A stretch of DNA of 64,000 nucleotides, taken from the NCBI GenBank assembly GCA_025403435.1, contig JAJQZP010000045.1, forward strand, positions 62,001 to 126,000, read 5' to 3'. The notes beneath the pieces were generated by a model. It ran no database searches and was not told the origin of the DNA. It worked only from the letters and a program-made list of their open reading frames with translations. The translations under genes and the position numbers were made by a program. Positions 26,411 to 39,309 of the stretch are shown here, one piece after another (position 1 is the stretch's first letter; each line of letters begins with the position of its first letter). This DNA comes from Artocarpus heterophyllus. Taxonomy: Eukaryota > Streptophyta > Magnoliopsida > Rosales > Moraceae.

Positions 26411-26994
26411 TTATAGTTTCGTTGCTCATAAAATTATAAATTTCAGTCTAATATATGGTATACTTTTTAAACTGCATTCTACTATAGGTCTTATAGGGTT
26501 AAATAAGATTACTTATAGCATAACATTAATAAAATAAGGGTTTTTTTTTTGTGTAGAGTCAATGGTTTGAGCTGGAGACTTCGCTGCCTCAATTTGGAAA
26601 ATAACACTTCTACAGCATTGTTTTTCAATTTCACTATTTTTATGAGAAAGTTAAAAATATATCACTTTTAAAGAGTATAAAAACATAATTGATCACAAGT
26701 ATTTTGGACTAAGGATAGGCAAACAAATATAATGTAAGGGTATTTTGGACTTTTTAACTAGTAGAAGTGGTATGAATCAAAGAAAGAAAAAATAAATGAT
26801 CAAACACAATAATAATAGTAAAGAACTGATATACCATCTAATTTACTCATCTCGGCTGACTAATGGTCCTCCGGCTTAGAGTTGGCATGCAGGATCTCAC
26901 GTCAACTCTTCAATGGTGTCTTGCTTCCAAAATTTAGGCGTTTCTTGCGGCAGCTTTCGATAGATGGAGGGGCGGCTCTACTGTGCTCCGAGGC
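26411..26994. repeat. AT-rich DNA with a dispersed repeat (copy A)
   Basis: About 26575-26850 is homologous to 49553-49805. Shared words include ATTGTTTTTCAATTT, TTTTATGAGAAAGTT and AAGTATTTTG. Neither copy encodes a protein. Termini are not defined. About 26870-26990 is more GC-rich with no match I recognise. Confidence 0.55.
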
Positions 26995-27835
26995 TGTTGG
27001 AAAAATAGTACGCAGCGGAATTTTAAAATTTTTATATCAAAGTATTTTTCAAAACACAAGTTTGACACACTATATGCATAAATGAACCAGATCTTACTAA
27101 CTTTTGAATGCCGAAGAACTCCCGCAATCCGTGAGGAGAAGTAACATTCTAGAAGAGCCTCAACCAACTGGTCTTTTTTGTTATTCTTTATCCACCATCG
27201 GAGTGAGTGTAGGCTCACGTCGTACAGCTTTTCCACTAGGTGACTCTCCTTCCAAACAGTAGAGAAATACTTAAAGCTATAATTCATGATTTGTGAAGGA
27301 TAGCTTTTTGGGAGTTTCAGAGTCTTACTCTAGATTTCTCAACTACTCTGAATAATAATGAGACTCATTCCCCTTTTATAGAGGTTGAGCCTAGGAATCA
27401 GTCTTTATCAGATAAGGCCTCAAAAATTCAAATTAGAATCAAATTCGGATCAATATCTGATAAAATTCACGTTAAAACGCATGATCCTTTTATCGCCGGT
27501 CGGCAGGCCGAACTGGAAGATCGGCATGTCGAATCTCCTCAATCGACAGGCCAAACTTAAGATCGGCCTGCCGAACCTCCAATAAAAGATCCATACAAAT
27601 CTTTATTTTTCACTCGAGATTCTTAGGATAGAGCCTTAGTTTTAATTCAAATAACTCAATCGAGAAGTTATTTGATTAAAATAGTTATATCTAGATAATC
27701 TCTAAGAAAATAAATATTTCTAATAATTCAACAAGTTTATCTTGAATTAATTTATAACAAAATTAATTCAACCGATAAACAAATATAAATTATCTAAGAC
27801 TATAGTCAAATGAATTAATTCAACTATGTTAAGGT
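26995..27835 (-). repeat. Partial 3' LTR of the Copia element
   Basis: Homologous to 30072-30866 and continuing at 33227. The homology stops near 27835, where gag-derived sequence begins. It contains several copies of a GATCGGCCTGCCGAAC-like word (27495-27580). Confidence 0.75.
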
Positions 27836-27839
27836 CATA

Positions 27840-28381
27840 TCCCGCCTATTGCTCAAATTGAAAGTAGCTTTAAACCGGATAAACTCCTTAGATAGAGTCT
27901 CAAAGACCATAGTCATCTGAGTTTCAGCATCGATGTTGGCTCCATTGGTTTGTGCCTCAGCGTGGTAACTCATGACCAACATCATGTGCTCCTTTATAGA
28001 TGTCCCCGGTCTCTGCTTACAGTTTAAGAGTTTCTAAAGCGCCCCTTACCGCTTAGTTAAGGCCTGGCCTCTAAACATGTCTTCCAGATTATCCAAGATT
28101 TGCTTGGCAGTCTTATAATCCTCATGTTGAACCTGCAGCACGTTGTTCATGCTAACCATAACATAACAGTGGGCCTAATCATTAGCATCTTTCTAACGAT
28201 CATATGCTTGGATTTGATCGTTGGTGGAATTTCCCGTAGGCTCGGGAGGACAAGGGGTTATTAGTACAAATTTTAGTTTCTCAAAGGAGAGGACGATATT
28301 TAGGTTCCGTTTCCAATCATTATAATTCTTTTCAGCTAATTAGTTTTTATCAAGTATAGATGATAAAGTGTTTTTAGACAT
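27840..28381 (-). pseudogene. Copia gag (UBN2-type) pseudogene
   Basis: On the minus strand the frame starts MSKNTLSSILDKN (28381). It then reads NYNDWKRNLNIVLSFEKLKF, TAKQILDNLEDMFRG, GTSIKEHMMLVMSYHAEAQT and MVFETLSKEFIRFKA. This is the order of the copia Gag/UBN2 domain. At least five in-frame stops are visible. The sequence breaks off into LTR DNA, so the zinc knuckle and pol are lost. Confidence 0.85.
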
Positions 28382-30056
28382 TTTTAATCTACAATAAAGA
28401 ATCATATACCAAACATAAGCAAACATAGCATAATAATTTAGTAAGATAACACAATCATGAAAAAACATGCAAATGTGTTTATCTGTCAAAACCTTGAAAA
28501 TATCACAATCTTACAACGATAATTTCCAACTCATAATTCAACAAGCTTCTAGGGGAGTCATGCCAAATTCAATTAGAAACACGGATCTCCTCCTGATTAA
28601 TATATGCCATCAAGACCCGATGATCTAGCATATATTAATAATCATCTTTGGCCATTAATTTTATTAACAGAGCTCCTAGGGGAGGTTAATAATAAAATTA
28701 AAATGAGCGTATAACCATCGTTTCAATAGTTTATCCATGATTTATAATCACTACCTAGGGGTTTGCAACCATAAATCATGCCAAAATACCTTATCCTATT
28801 AGAGATCCAACCTAGTACATGATGAAGTCCTTTTCTAGGGGTCGGAACCACCATGTGCTACCTATGGACCGATGATGGAAGCCTTAGGTCCTCTCTTTGA
28901 AAACCTTCTCCCACTCAATCTTTTAAAATCAAGGTTTTATTTTAAAAACATACATGAACAATTTTTAAATGAGCAGCACTTCCTATTCTATATGGCATGT
29001 TATCAATATACATAGCAAATCATATTATAATAAAGACAAGCAAAACAATCAAGCAAAGCTACAAGCAAAATAATAATAAATAACCGTAATATTATGGTTC
29101 CACCCTAGAGAATAGAAAATAAAGATTACAAGAGAATAATCGAAACATGTTATCGATTCTTCATTCTTGAATCCTCAAGCTGTATCCTTCTTCATGTAAT
29201 GCCCATCTTCAAGTCTTCAATCCCGCATAGATCGAATACTCCATATTTCTGATCATATCCAAATTTTAATGTTTCTTAGAATTGTCCCAAAAATAAAATT
29301 AAAACTGCATAAAAAATACACCTCATTTGAAAAAAATTTCAGCTCTTTGCCGGCAAGCCGATCTATGTGATTAACCTACCGGTTATGAAACACCGGCCTG
29401 CTGATCTTTTCAGGTCGGCCTGCTAGTCATGAAAGTTCGACCTGCTGCTAGAGCCACTTGATTTCTACCCGCGGACGGCCTACCGAACCTTACGTCCAAC
29501 TTGTCGATCCTACGACCATTGGCTTGCCGAATTAGAGGGTTCGGCATGTCGACTGAGCATAAATCACCCCTTTCTAGAAAATACAATTTTGATGCAATTC
29601 ATCATTTTTATTTTCAACAATTCAAAAAAATACAATTAGAGACTCAAGAAATACCTGAGAACGCCATCATCTATCTTCTAGATCCGTCTTCAAGATTTGT
29701 CTTCTCTGAATGATTATTTTATTAAAAAATTCTTACAAATTTAAAATTGAATAATAATTCCTAGACAGAGATGATAGTCTGCCATCTAATTATATGAAAA
29801 ACCTAGATACACATTCTAACCTCTAAGGAACCATAACCAATATAGATTAATTAATTAATAAATAATCAAATAATAATTTAATCAACCATAATTAATTAAT
29901 AAATATTCACCATATAATCCATGACATCATAAAAATATATAGAAACCATAAAGTGCCAACTCTTTAAAAAATTAAATTCAAGCATGAGAGAGATAACGAT
30001 TACATAATTTATACGTATAGCAGGATTACAAACTTGCAAATTTAAGCAAAAAACCT
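28382..30056 (-). other. Long leader of the Copia element
   Basis: Non-coding DNA between the primer-binding site and gag. A cluster of variants of a CGGCCTGCCGA word lies at 29340-29560, the same word as in the LTRs (27495-27580, 30585-30635). No domain was recognised in short ORFs here, including 29501-29713. Confidence 0.6.
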
Positions 30057-30070
30057 GGCTAAGATACCAA
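30057..30070 (-). other. Primer-binding site-like sequence of the Copia element
   Basis: The minus strand reads TTGGTATCTTAGCC next to the 5' LTR edge. TGGTATCTTAGC matches the initiator tRNA-Met primer site TGGTATCAGAGC at 10 of 12 positions. Confidence 0.7.
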
Positions 30071-30071
30071 T

Positions 30072-33000
30072 TGTTGAAAAAATAGTATATAGCGAAATTT
30101 TAAAATTTTTATATCAGAGTATTTTTTAAAACACAAGTTTGATACACTATATGCATAAATTAACTAGATCTTACTAACCTTTGAATGTCGAAGAACTCTC
30201 ATAATTTGTAAAGAGAAGTAACATTCCAGAAGAGCCTCAACCAACTAGTCTTCTTTGCTATTCTCTATCAACAATCGGAGTGAGTGTGGGCTCATGTCAT
30301 TCAGCTTTTCCACTAGGTGACTCTCCTTCCAACCAATAGAAAAATACCCAAAGCTATAATTCGTGATTTGTGAATGATAGCTTTTTAGGGAGTTTTAGAG
30401 TCTCACTGACAAAGTTTCACTCTAGATTTCTCAATTGATCTAAATAATAATGAGACTCACTCCCCTTTTATAGAGGTTGGGCCTAGAAGTCAGTCCTTAT
30501 TAGATAAGGCCTCAAAAATTCAAATTAGAATCAAATTTGGATCAATATCTTATAAAATTCATGTAAAAACGCGTGATCTATTTATCGCCCGGTCGGCATG
30601 CCAAACTAGAAGATCGACCTGCCGAACCTCCGATAAAAGATCCATTCGAATCTTTATTTTCCACCTGAGATTCTTAGGATAGAGCCTCAATTTTAATTCA
30701 GATAACCCAATCGAGAAGCTATCTGATTAAAACAGTCATATCTAGATAATCTCTAAGAAAATAAATATTCTTAATAATTTAACAAGTTTATCTTTAATTA
30801 ATTCAAAGTTAATCCAGTCGATAAAGAGACATGAATTATCTGATCCTGATAATTCAAGAAGTTTATTGTGACACCCGTTATTCTCCTAACGGGTATTGAG
30901 GTAATTAAATTAATTTTTAGTGTATAAAAAAAATTGCTTCATTTAAATTTATTTTATAATATTTATTTTTATCTATTTTTAAATTTTCTAAAATTCTCCT
31001 ATATTTATTTAGTATGATTACTAAAAAGCCTTAGAACTTCTAATAAATCTCAAAAATGTCATATTGGCATTATGTGTGTTAAAGTCATTAGATGAGACAT
31101 AAGGATATCTTTTCCAACTACTCTTGACCCTCATTTTCTTTATTTCCTCCGTGACATGCTTTAACATGTCTCCTCTATAATTGTTTCTATCACTTCTCTT
31201 CAAAGACTTCATCTTTTCTTCCTTTCTCTTCCACGGTTCCCACACTCTTCTTCTCATTTCTTTGCTGAAGCAAAATACTTAGAGAACTTCTTCAAGGCAG
31301 CCATAAAAATCAGCCACCATCACCTCCATTTGAGCAAGAATTTCAGTCATACCGAAGTAAAGGAATCTGTTTTGAAGCCATTTCAAGCTTCCAACTAACC
31401 ATAATCCGAGGTTAGAATCTTATGAACAAATTTAGTCTTTCATTTATAAATTTTCTTTTATACTAAAGGATTATTCAAATTTGCGTTCTTAAACCTAAGT
31501 ATATGTTTGTTGCTATTTTGGAGCATATGTATGAAGTCTAAGTGTATATGCCCTAGACAGAAAATTTATATTGTTAAACTTTGTAATACCTCTATGGGCA
31601 GTGGTTATTTCTTGAAATTCTAAGATTAAATTAAAATGAATTTTATGAATTAGTTTGCATATTTAAAAAGTAGCATCCTAGGCTTTCTAACGAGCTATCA
31701 TAAACCTAAATCGGAGTTGTATTTTATTTTCTAAGAATTATTCAATTTTTGTATTGAAAACTAGTAAATCTGCCAGTTTGTTATGGTATACCAGCTGCTA
31801 ACCTGAACCAAGAACCCATCTTTGCTCACCACCTAATTCTTTAATGTCTTGCAACCTTTCCAATATTATCCTAAGTGATTGATGAATCTTATTAGGGACT
31901 AAAACATATAGATTACTTGTTCACATTTTATATTGTGTTAAGACAAAAATTGTTTACTGTGGTATTCAAAAGAGATTTATATAAAAGCTTTAATGGCATA
32001 CTAGTAAGATAGGTTTACACATGATTTATTTATGAATGTAGTTGTATGTTGTGCTTTAGTTTTAATTGTCCTTATGCACGCCTTAGGATCAAGGGAGTAT
32101 GGAGCTAACGTTAATTGATTCCAGGATTAAGAGACTGTTGATAAGCTTGAAAGGTAGGGATTCTATTACTCATCTTTTGTGAGGTTTTTATAGAATTAAA
32201 ATTGATTGTTTTGCCGCAATATATATATATCTATGTTGAACTGATATTATATGAGTATCACATATGAAACTATGACATGGACTCGTCTTGTATTGTACGG
32301 CGAGGAACATAATGAATTGACACATGTTATAAATTGAGAAGCATGGTTAGGAAAACTAACTCTATTGATAATGATTTAATATAGAGAAATTGTGAGACAT
32401 GAAAAGGGCGACGGTTACGTCCTTGGGCATGAATACCCTAAAAGGTAAAATAGGGGGAAGGTGATGACGCTTCCTTGGGTTGAAAGTCCCAGAACACACT
32501 GTACAGGAATTGATTTGGTGAGGACTCGGGGCTTGATGTCCCCTCACCGGAACACCCTTGGAATGTTTATAGGGTGATCAAGTGCGCCCATTTGGGTTTC
32601 GATGAGTTGAGTGATCCTCAATTTAACATGGATACCTAGGAACAATGATGATTGGTAATATTTGTATAAATGTGTAATTATGACACTTGGTAATGATTAA
32701 CTACGGTATCCATAAGATGTGATCATAATAAACCTCATAATCTGGAATATGATGTAACTTATTAACAATGCAGGTTTTAATGTGGTAATGATAAAAAGCT
32801 AAAGGTGAGTAATGGCTTTCTCTACTGAGCATAGTGTTGCTCATACCCTTATGTTTATATCTTTTCAGAACTCACTAAGTGTGAGGTGGCTACGAGAAAT
32901 ATAGTTGAGGAAGTGATGTAACTATATTACATTGGGACTGCTTCAATCGTTGAGAATGTTCTTCATGATAATGTAAGCATCAATTGTTACTTTATGTGAC

Positions 33001-34411
33001 TGTATTACAATGTGTTGAGGGTTAAAATGATGATGACAACAGTTTATATTATTAAATTTAAGGTGCTACATTAAAACTGTGGTTTATTTGTCGTCTATAT
33101 TTTTATTTTTGAGTTGAGAGTTTTCATTTAAGTCCCGGGCAAATTTTATTTTTAAGGTTTTACTTTTATTATTTATTTTTATTTTATCTCATTAAAAACT
33201 GTTAACCCCCATATAGGGGCGTTACATTTATCTTGAATTAATTTTATCACAAAATTAATTCAATTGATAAACAAACATGAATTATCTAATTTTACCGAAT
33301 TTCAGCTAATATGATAAATCTGACATAAGCACTAATTATTGAAAAAGCACGCTGTATCATTACAGGATTTTTATGAGCTAGCAAAAGAGACTTGATGGAC
33401 CTATATAATTTAAGCTCCCGATAATTATGAAACCTAATATCCTAGATATACATTTTATAATTATCAACTTCAACGCTACTCCACCAAAAGCTTAGAGCTA
33501 CACTCTCGAACTATATAGAATTACGAAGCCTGAATAGTTAAGTCTCCATGACACATAATAATGTATCGTATCCCTATAAGATTATCCATAATTGGCTTAA
33601 GGACAAGTTCTATCTTACCTTCCCGATTATTTTTATCTCACGTTCTATTTTCTCACCATAAAAAAACTTACCATCCAAAGACGGTATACTATTTGGTTAC
33701 ACCTATGTATTCAAATGATTGAGCGCTCTAGTTTTCCAATTATAGGATAACGCATATAAGAGGATATCAACTACTCCTAAGAGGAGCTATGGATTCCATA
33801 TTTATGAATAATAGGTCTACGCTATTAAGAGCCATGCCTCCAATATACCGACATGCGTGCCACTATTAAAATATGGATGTCACCCTTTGGTACATCAAAA
33901 GACATAAGTCAAGAACATGGGCCCACTATTCATCTCAGGATTAAGATACAATACAAATGATTGTCTAAAGTGAATCGATTTGCTGAGACAGAATTATTAA
34001 TCCAAATCAATTCACGTTATGTTCCGATCCAATACATCATCACCTATGACAATGTGCCAATGTTCTATTTGCGGAATCCACCTTCGATGGTCAAGACAAA
34101 CCATCTCCCAATAGGGACATAGACAACATAACAATCTTTACATGAATAAAGTGCCCAACTTTATTCCCTCAATTGCGGATCTTATGATTTAGATCGTCAC
34201 CTTAAGAATCTTGTCTTCCGCATAATCTGTCCATCATATACCCAATTCTTAAAGGTTTAGACCAATAGTCTCAGACTATTGTTTGCTTAATATACATTCA
34301 ACAAATATGAACGTAAAGAGAACTAGATTTTGTATATAAATAACAAATAAATTCTTTATTGATAAAAATGTTTCCAAAAACATATTATATTTTTACTCCT
34401 TAGAGCATGCA
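30072..34411 (-). repeat. 5' LTR of the Copia element, interrupted
   Basis: LTR parts are 30072-30866 and 33227-34411, about 2 kb in total. Removing the nested solo LTR and one TTTAT joins AAGTTTAT to CTTGAATTAATTT, which matches the uninterrupted sequence in the left LTR near 27734. Confidence 0.75.
30867..33226 (+). mobile_element. Solo LTR of the Tekay-type family, copy 1 (2360 bp)
   Basis: Starts TGTGACACCCG and ends GGGGCGTTACA, flanked by a perfect 5-bp duplication TTTAT (30862-30866 and 33227-33231). It is homologous in opposite orientation to the LTRs of the element at 15557-26405, for example the GGAGCTAACGTTAA and GGGTGATCAAG regions. With no internal region, it most likely arose by LTR-LTR recombination. 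Short ORFs inside it are not genes. Confidence 0.95.
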
Positions 34412-36150
34412 CGTCTAATTGAGGCTTCTCGCTAAGTGCATCGACGTCCAATGGTGTCGCAGCCTTTAGGGCATTACTCCGTTGTCATTAAGACCTGTGG
34501 GGGTGGTGGTTTGGGAGGGTTGGCATAGCGTCGACAATGTTTTGTTAGTTGTCTCAGGCTTGGTATGATTTATTAGGTGGCTATCCTAGTGTGAGGGGCT
34601 TTGCTCTAGCGGTGCATCTCCGAGGCCTTTGGCCAAAAAATTTAGAACAAATATCGGCCACTAAAGAAGGGAACAAATATCCTATCTCATGGCAACATAT
34701 CAACTATCTCCATCATATGTATCTAATGACTGTTTGCCCCCTAAGATATCTACCTAATCTCCAATCTGTTTATCTCTATTCAAAATCAGCCTATCCACAA
34801 ATATTCACTTTGGTCCAAGACCATGTTTGAGTTTGGATTAAAGGGTTTGGCCATGCACTTAAAGTCAAGGTCGGAGTTTAAGGTTCAAGATCGAGATTGG
34901 CGTCGAGACCAAGTTCAAGGCTAGGTCAGGGTCTTGAGTTCAAAATTGAGATTAAGTATAAAATAATATGAGTTTACACGACACAACAAAGTGCAATGAA
35001 CCAAATATTTTAAGTGAATTTATAGAATAGATTACCATTTTCATTAAAAAAATTCAAATGGAATTCTAGTTAAGGAAAATCACGTGAGTAACAAAATAAG
35101 GGTAAAGTCTTAAAATAGAAAAATAGATTATACTAGCAAAAAGGCGTATCTATATGATAAAAGGCAGCAAAATAGACATGTATATATAATTGTATTAGGA
35201 GGACTTAATCAAAATAGTAATTTAAATTCTTTTGAACTTGTTAGAAGTTTTGGTAATTTATACATAGTGTGAATGATTAGTGGATTCTATGATAGAGTTG
35301 ATTTTTTCATCTTTTATGGGGACAATGAGGGAAATAAGCCAAACTAATAAAGGCATAAAAATTAATAGATCGAAGTCTAGAAAATGTTCAAAAATAGGTC
35401 ATTTAATTGTAAGCTGGGTTTGCATTAAATCAAAAATCTCAAAGTACCTCTAACTAATGCCGAGTACTAAGAAACACACTCAAAACATTTCAGAATTTGA
35501 GGGAGAAAAAAGATAAAAAATAAAAAACCTAAGGGTAATATTAAAAAAAAAGTTGGAAACTTAACATGGATTTTTATTGACTACACTTTGATAGATAGGT
35601 TATTTACTTCTAAAGGTTTTAAAATTTAGTCCATGGGGAAATGTCACTTTTTTAAAAACTAATTATAGTAAATAACATGATTTGAAAATATTTATAGTAA
35701 ATGTTAGATTTATAGTGTCAATAAATAGATTTATGGTGCAAATAATGTATTTATCTTCTTGTTTGTGATATAAATATTTTTTATTTGCATAATAAATAAG
35801 TTATTTATATCTTAAATTTATTATTTGCTATTAATATTATTAAAACCTAATGTTTATTTTAAAAAGTTTTAAAAATATGATATTTTACTCGTTTTTTTTT
35901 TCTTTTTTAAATCCTAATGTAATCTCACAAATATATGGAAACACATGTCTACCAACTCTTACAGGTTCACGTTGGACTAGGCAGTGGATGTGGCCTCGCT
36001 CATTTTTTTTTTTTTTTTTCTTTGCTTTATACAAGGACCTGTCAGAAAAATGATTTTTTCTAATAACGTTTTAATAAATCTCTCAAGATATGTTGGATTA
36101 GAAAACTAACACTTTTCCAAAAGAATGCCACCGGTGATCGATCAGATATA
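34412..36150. other. Intergenic DNA, no recognised gene
   Basis: The first 500 bases are relatively GC-rich. They hold a 93-codon open frame (34549-34830) without any motif I recognise, so it is not called as a gene. From about 34960 the DNA is AT-rich with many short TAGTAAATA/TTATAGT words and a poly-T run at 36002-36020. Confidence 0.5.
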
Positions 36151-36155
36151 ATAAA

Positions 36156-36319
36156 GGGGTGTTTGGCAGACTATGATCCGGACAACATTTTCAGTAATGA
36201 ACAATATAAAATTTTCTTATGCTACAATAACAACAAAAACATAGTTATAATGTAAAGCTCTCACATGTCACAGTAAAAACAGTTCTAGCTAACAATTCTA
36301 ACCATCCTATTAAATACCT
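36156..36319. repeat. Tourist-like MITE (CTGTAGCATG family)
   Basis: Left edge GGGGTGTTTGGCAGAC; right edge TTAAATACCTT is degenerate. The core contains AAAGCTCTCACATGTCACAG, the family signature. Confidence 0.7.
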
Positions 36320-37103
36320 TATGAGTATTTAATTAATATCAATTAATGATTTAATTATCAGTCAACCACTAATTCAGGACCTAATTGACCGGTTACTGGT
36401 CATTTTCCTAAAAAGAAACGTGACATTTTCTAATTGATCTTGTCACTACACCTGATTTTCCTTTTTTGCGTATTTATTTGGTTTTTCCAAGATGTGATCC
36501 CGCTAAAATAACTTTTTTTTTTTTTTTCTCTAAAGTGTGGCTACACTTGAAAATCTTAACAGGCGCATTGGCTGTTAGAAAACTGAATTTACCTCGTATT
36601 ATTTTAAGGAAACTATACTAGCATATAACCACATAAACAATTTACCGGATCTATTAAACTGATAGCCTAAATTAAGAAATACATTCTAGAATACAGGACC
36701 TACTGAAAAACCAATATGCCAGGGTTGTCACAATAAATGGTACTGTGAAACATCAAGTTTGGCAAGCAGAAATACAACTCAAAGAGCTTCAGAGGCGGTA
36801 GATGCAAGAGCACAATTCTCAGTTTTAGTAAATTATTTCTAATTTTCAATGTTATTTTAATATCCTAGTGTGAGTTCTATGATGATAGTTATTTACTTTA
36901 TAACTTTAAGATTAGGTTCTAATTTGCAATTCTTTTAAGAGCTGAAAGGGCTTTCTTTAAAGTCATGTGGAGCTTCTTTGGCACCAAATTCAGGAGCGAT
37001 TCATGTTGCCCTATGTCACCCTTTATTAATTGTGGTCTTATATATCATTGCAGTGATTTATTGACTTTTGAACTTATTTACGAATGAATGACTGTGATAT
37101 TTA

Positions 37104-37236
37104 GCATGTGTTTGGTACTTCAATTTCAATTTATCAGTTCAAGTGCAAATAATATAAAGCTCTTAACAGTTACAGTAAAAAGTAGAAAGTATTACATGCT
37201 GCAATTCTTAAACTTAAAACTGAAATGTCAAATGGC
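37104..37236. repeat. Tourist-like MITE (CTGTAGCATG family), degenerate
   Basis: Left edge GCATGTGTTTGGTACTTC. The core has AAAGCTCTTAACAGTTACAG and TTACATGCTGCAATTC. Right edge near ATGTCAAATGGC. Confidence 0.5.
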
Positions 37237-37363
37237 TTATATTGACTTTGTCATTGGTACTAAAGATAAAAAGTGTAAATCTTAATTTTTGGATAATTAT
37301 TATAGCCATTTTATGAATAATATTGATTGAAACTTGCTTTTTATAAATGCCACAAATGTTTAA

Positions 37364-38125
37364 CACTACTACAGTGATTAGATTAGACAATGCAAAAAAG
37401 ATGACGTTTTTTAGAAAACCATCGCTTAATGTCCAAAAAAGAGCGACATACAGCCATTCGTATTTCGAAGAGTCGTACGTAAATATTAGACAATAGTTTT
37501 CAAAAAACCATTATTAAGTGTCATATATTTAACGACAGTGTTTAAAAAGCTGTTTTAAATCTCAATTTTATTCCTAAAAAAGACAGACTTTTTCCCGCTT
37601 ATTTTTTCTCTAAAATTTTAAAGTATTGATCCCCTTCTATAATTCGAGCATTTTCTTTCATTTTCTCACTCTCTATATTCTATCTCCCTCTCTTTCCCCC
37701 AAACAAAACATTAAACTTTTTCTCGTTGTTGCCATCGAGACCACTAAATTTTTGTTGTTATTCTCGTTGTTTGGTTAGGTTTGAGTAAGTTGTCGAATTT
37801 GTCTCCTTTTTTTATTCAAGCTTTGGTTTGGATTTTGCATATAAGTTAATTTATATATATTGTCTACTAGTTAGGTCTTGTGGAAAACTATTTGTATATT
37901 GACCTTGTTTGTATTGTTGGATAAAATGTAATTGCATTTCTGATTTATTATAAGCTAAAATAATTTTAGCATATATAATATTGGCTAAAACTTTTTTTTA
38001 CAAAAATTTAAGTACATTTTTAACAACATTTTTGAAAACACCGTCATTAAGAGTGTTATTTTTGAATTTGTATGGTATTCTAGATATACATTTAACGATA
38101 ATTTTTAACTATTGACATGCAAAGC
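37364..38125 (+). mobile_element. CACTA transposon fragment with left terminus
   Basis: The left end CACTACTACAGTGATTAGAT follows TAA (37361-37363), as CACTA elements with 3-bp duplications do. The subterminal region has repeated ACCATCGCTTAATGTC-like words. Related words occur inverted at 38018-38115 (ACACCGTCATTAAGAGTG). The expected right TIR ending TAGTG was not found, so the copy is truncated or decayed at the right. There is no transposase ORF; a CT-rich leader-like stretch lies at 37640-37760. Confidence 0.65.
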
Positions 38126-38334
38126 TGGAAACAAACTAGAGGCAAATATCATTTTTGTTGATAAAAGAGGTAGCAAAACTCGACATCTCATCTTGTGTCA
38201 TTAGGTTTGTAAATTTGAAGCACAATTTAAATCTTTTTACTATGATGTTTTCTTGTTTACTTTCATATAATTTTAATTTTTTGTTCAAAGTTTTCATTCA
38301 ATTAATCTATGAACCAAATAGTAATTCCTCTGAA

Positions 38335-38452
38335 ATTTTTATCTTAATTATTAAATAATTGTTTTTGTTTAAAAATTACTTTTATTGGTACCTATTTTTA
38401 TCTTAATTATTAAATAATTGTTTTAGTTTAAAAATTACTTTTATTGGTACCT
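38335..38452. repeat. 59-bp tandem duplication
   Basis: Two adjacent 59-base units (38335-38393 and 38394-38452), each from ATTTTTATCTTAATTATT to TTGGTACCT, differ at one position (T/A). This is a recent local duplication. Confidence 0.92.
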
Positions 38453-38686
38453 CTGTAGCATAAATGATTGAGAGTATGGTAATGATAAATTCGCAATTGA
38501 ATTTCCTGATGAAATTGTACGGCCAATGAAGTTTTAATGAGTCCTATAAAGTTTTGATAGGACAATTACTTGTGTTTGTGATTTAAATTTTATAAGGTGA
38601 AATATTGTAACAAAATTAACTCAAATTGAGATTTTTTTAGTTGAAAGTTATGTGTGAGAGTCATATAATTTTTTCTCATTTTATAG

Positions 38687-38849
38687 ATGTTTGATAGAGT
38701 GGTTAAAACTATTAATTAGAATTATTTTTACTGTAATATGTGAGAATTTTATATTGTAATAATTTTTTTACTGTTACTATAATATATGAAAATTTTATAT
38801 TATTTATAACTGAAAAATAGTCTAAATTACCACATATCAAATACTTTTT
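38687..38849. repeat. Tourist-like MITE (CTGTAGCATG family), degenerate
   Basis: Left edge AGATGTTTGATAGAGTGG; right edge ATATCAAATACTTTT. The core ACTGTAATATGTGAGAATTT is repeated in modified form. Confidence 0.6.
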
Positions 38850-39301
38850 TAATATTTCTTTCATTATCTTTATTTCTCTCTCTCCCTTTTTATTTTTTTT
38901 AATTTTTCAACTTTCGAAGTGCATGTAATCTGATGTAATGTAGCGTCAAACGACAGAAAGCTTCATGAAAAAACCGAAATCCATTGCCGACAGGGTAATG
39001 AGACAATAATAGTTTTTGCTTTCTATGTTTACATCTCCTTTTCTCACAAAAGAAAGAAGGGCAACTGGCACCTTTCCAAGAACTTGACTTTTGTCTGTCT
39101 GCAGCAAAGCAAAGATATTTACGATAAAATTGAGAAAGACGTTTATTTTTATTTTTTATTTTTAAGCGGACAAAACACATAATTCTAACGTATGTTATGG
39201 AAAAAAAAAAAATCCGTAAACATTTTGTCGTTTAAGGATCTTTTTTAATTAAACTATAAATCTTTATTAAATTTTGTTTTTTATAATATAGTTTTTTATG
39301 A
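38850..39301. other. Intergenic DNA with a GC-richer patch
   Basis: 39060-39180 is less AT-rich and open on the minus strand for 93 codons, but no domain is recognisable, so no gene is called. Confidence 0.4.
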
Positions 39302-39309
39302 GTAGTACT

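Larger units (their letters stand above)
26995..34411 (-). mobile_element. Internally deleted Ty1-copia retrotransposon with a nested solo LTR
   Basis: A left partial LTR (26995-about 27835, starting TGTTGGAAAAATAGTACGC) and a right LTR (30072-34411, starting TGTTGAAAAAATAGTATA) are clearly homologous. Between them are only a broken copia-type gag (minus strand) and a long leader with a primer-binding site. Protease, integrase, RT, RNase H, the polypurine tract and part of the 3' LTR are missing, so one large deletion is inferred. The right LTR is split by a 2360-bp solo LTR at 30867-33226. The far end (CATGCA, 34406-34411) is inferred. GAGGC before the left LTR (26990-26994) recurs at 34421-34425, ten bases beyond that end, so the target-site duplication is unproven. 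Confidence 0.82.

Noticed and set aside
32362..32547. Open frame in the solo LTR, repeated at 59877
   Set aside because: Present in both solo LTRs and, related, in the full element's LTRs; non-coding LTR sequence.
34549..34830. 93-codon plus-strand open frame
   Set aside because: No recognisable domain, no splice partners, next to a retroelement end. Not enough to call a gene.
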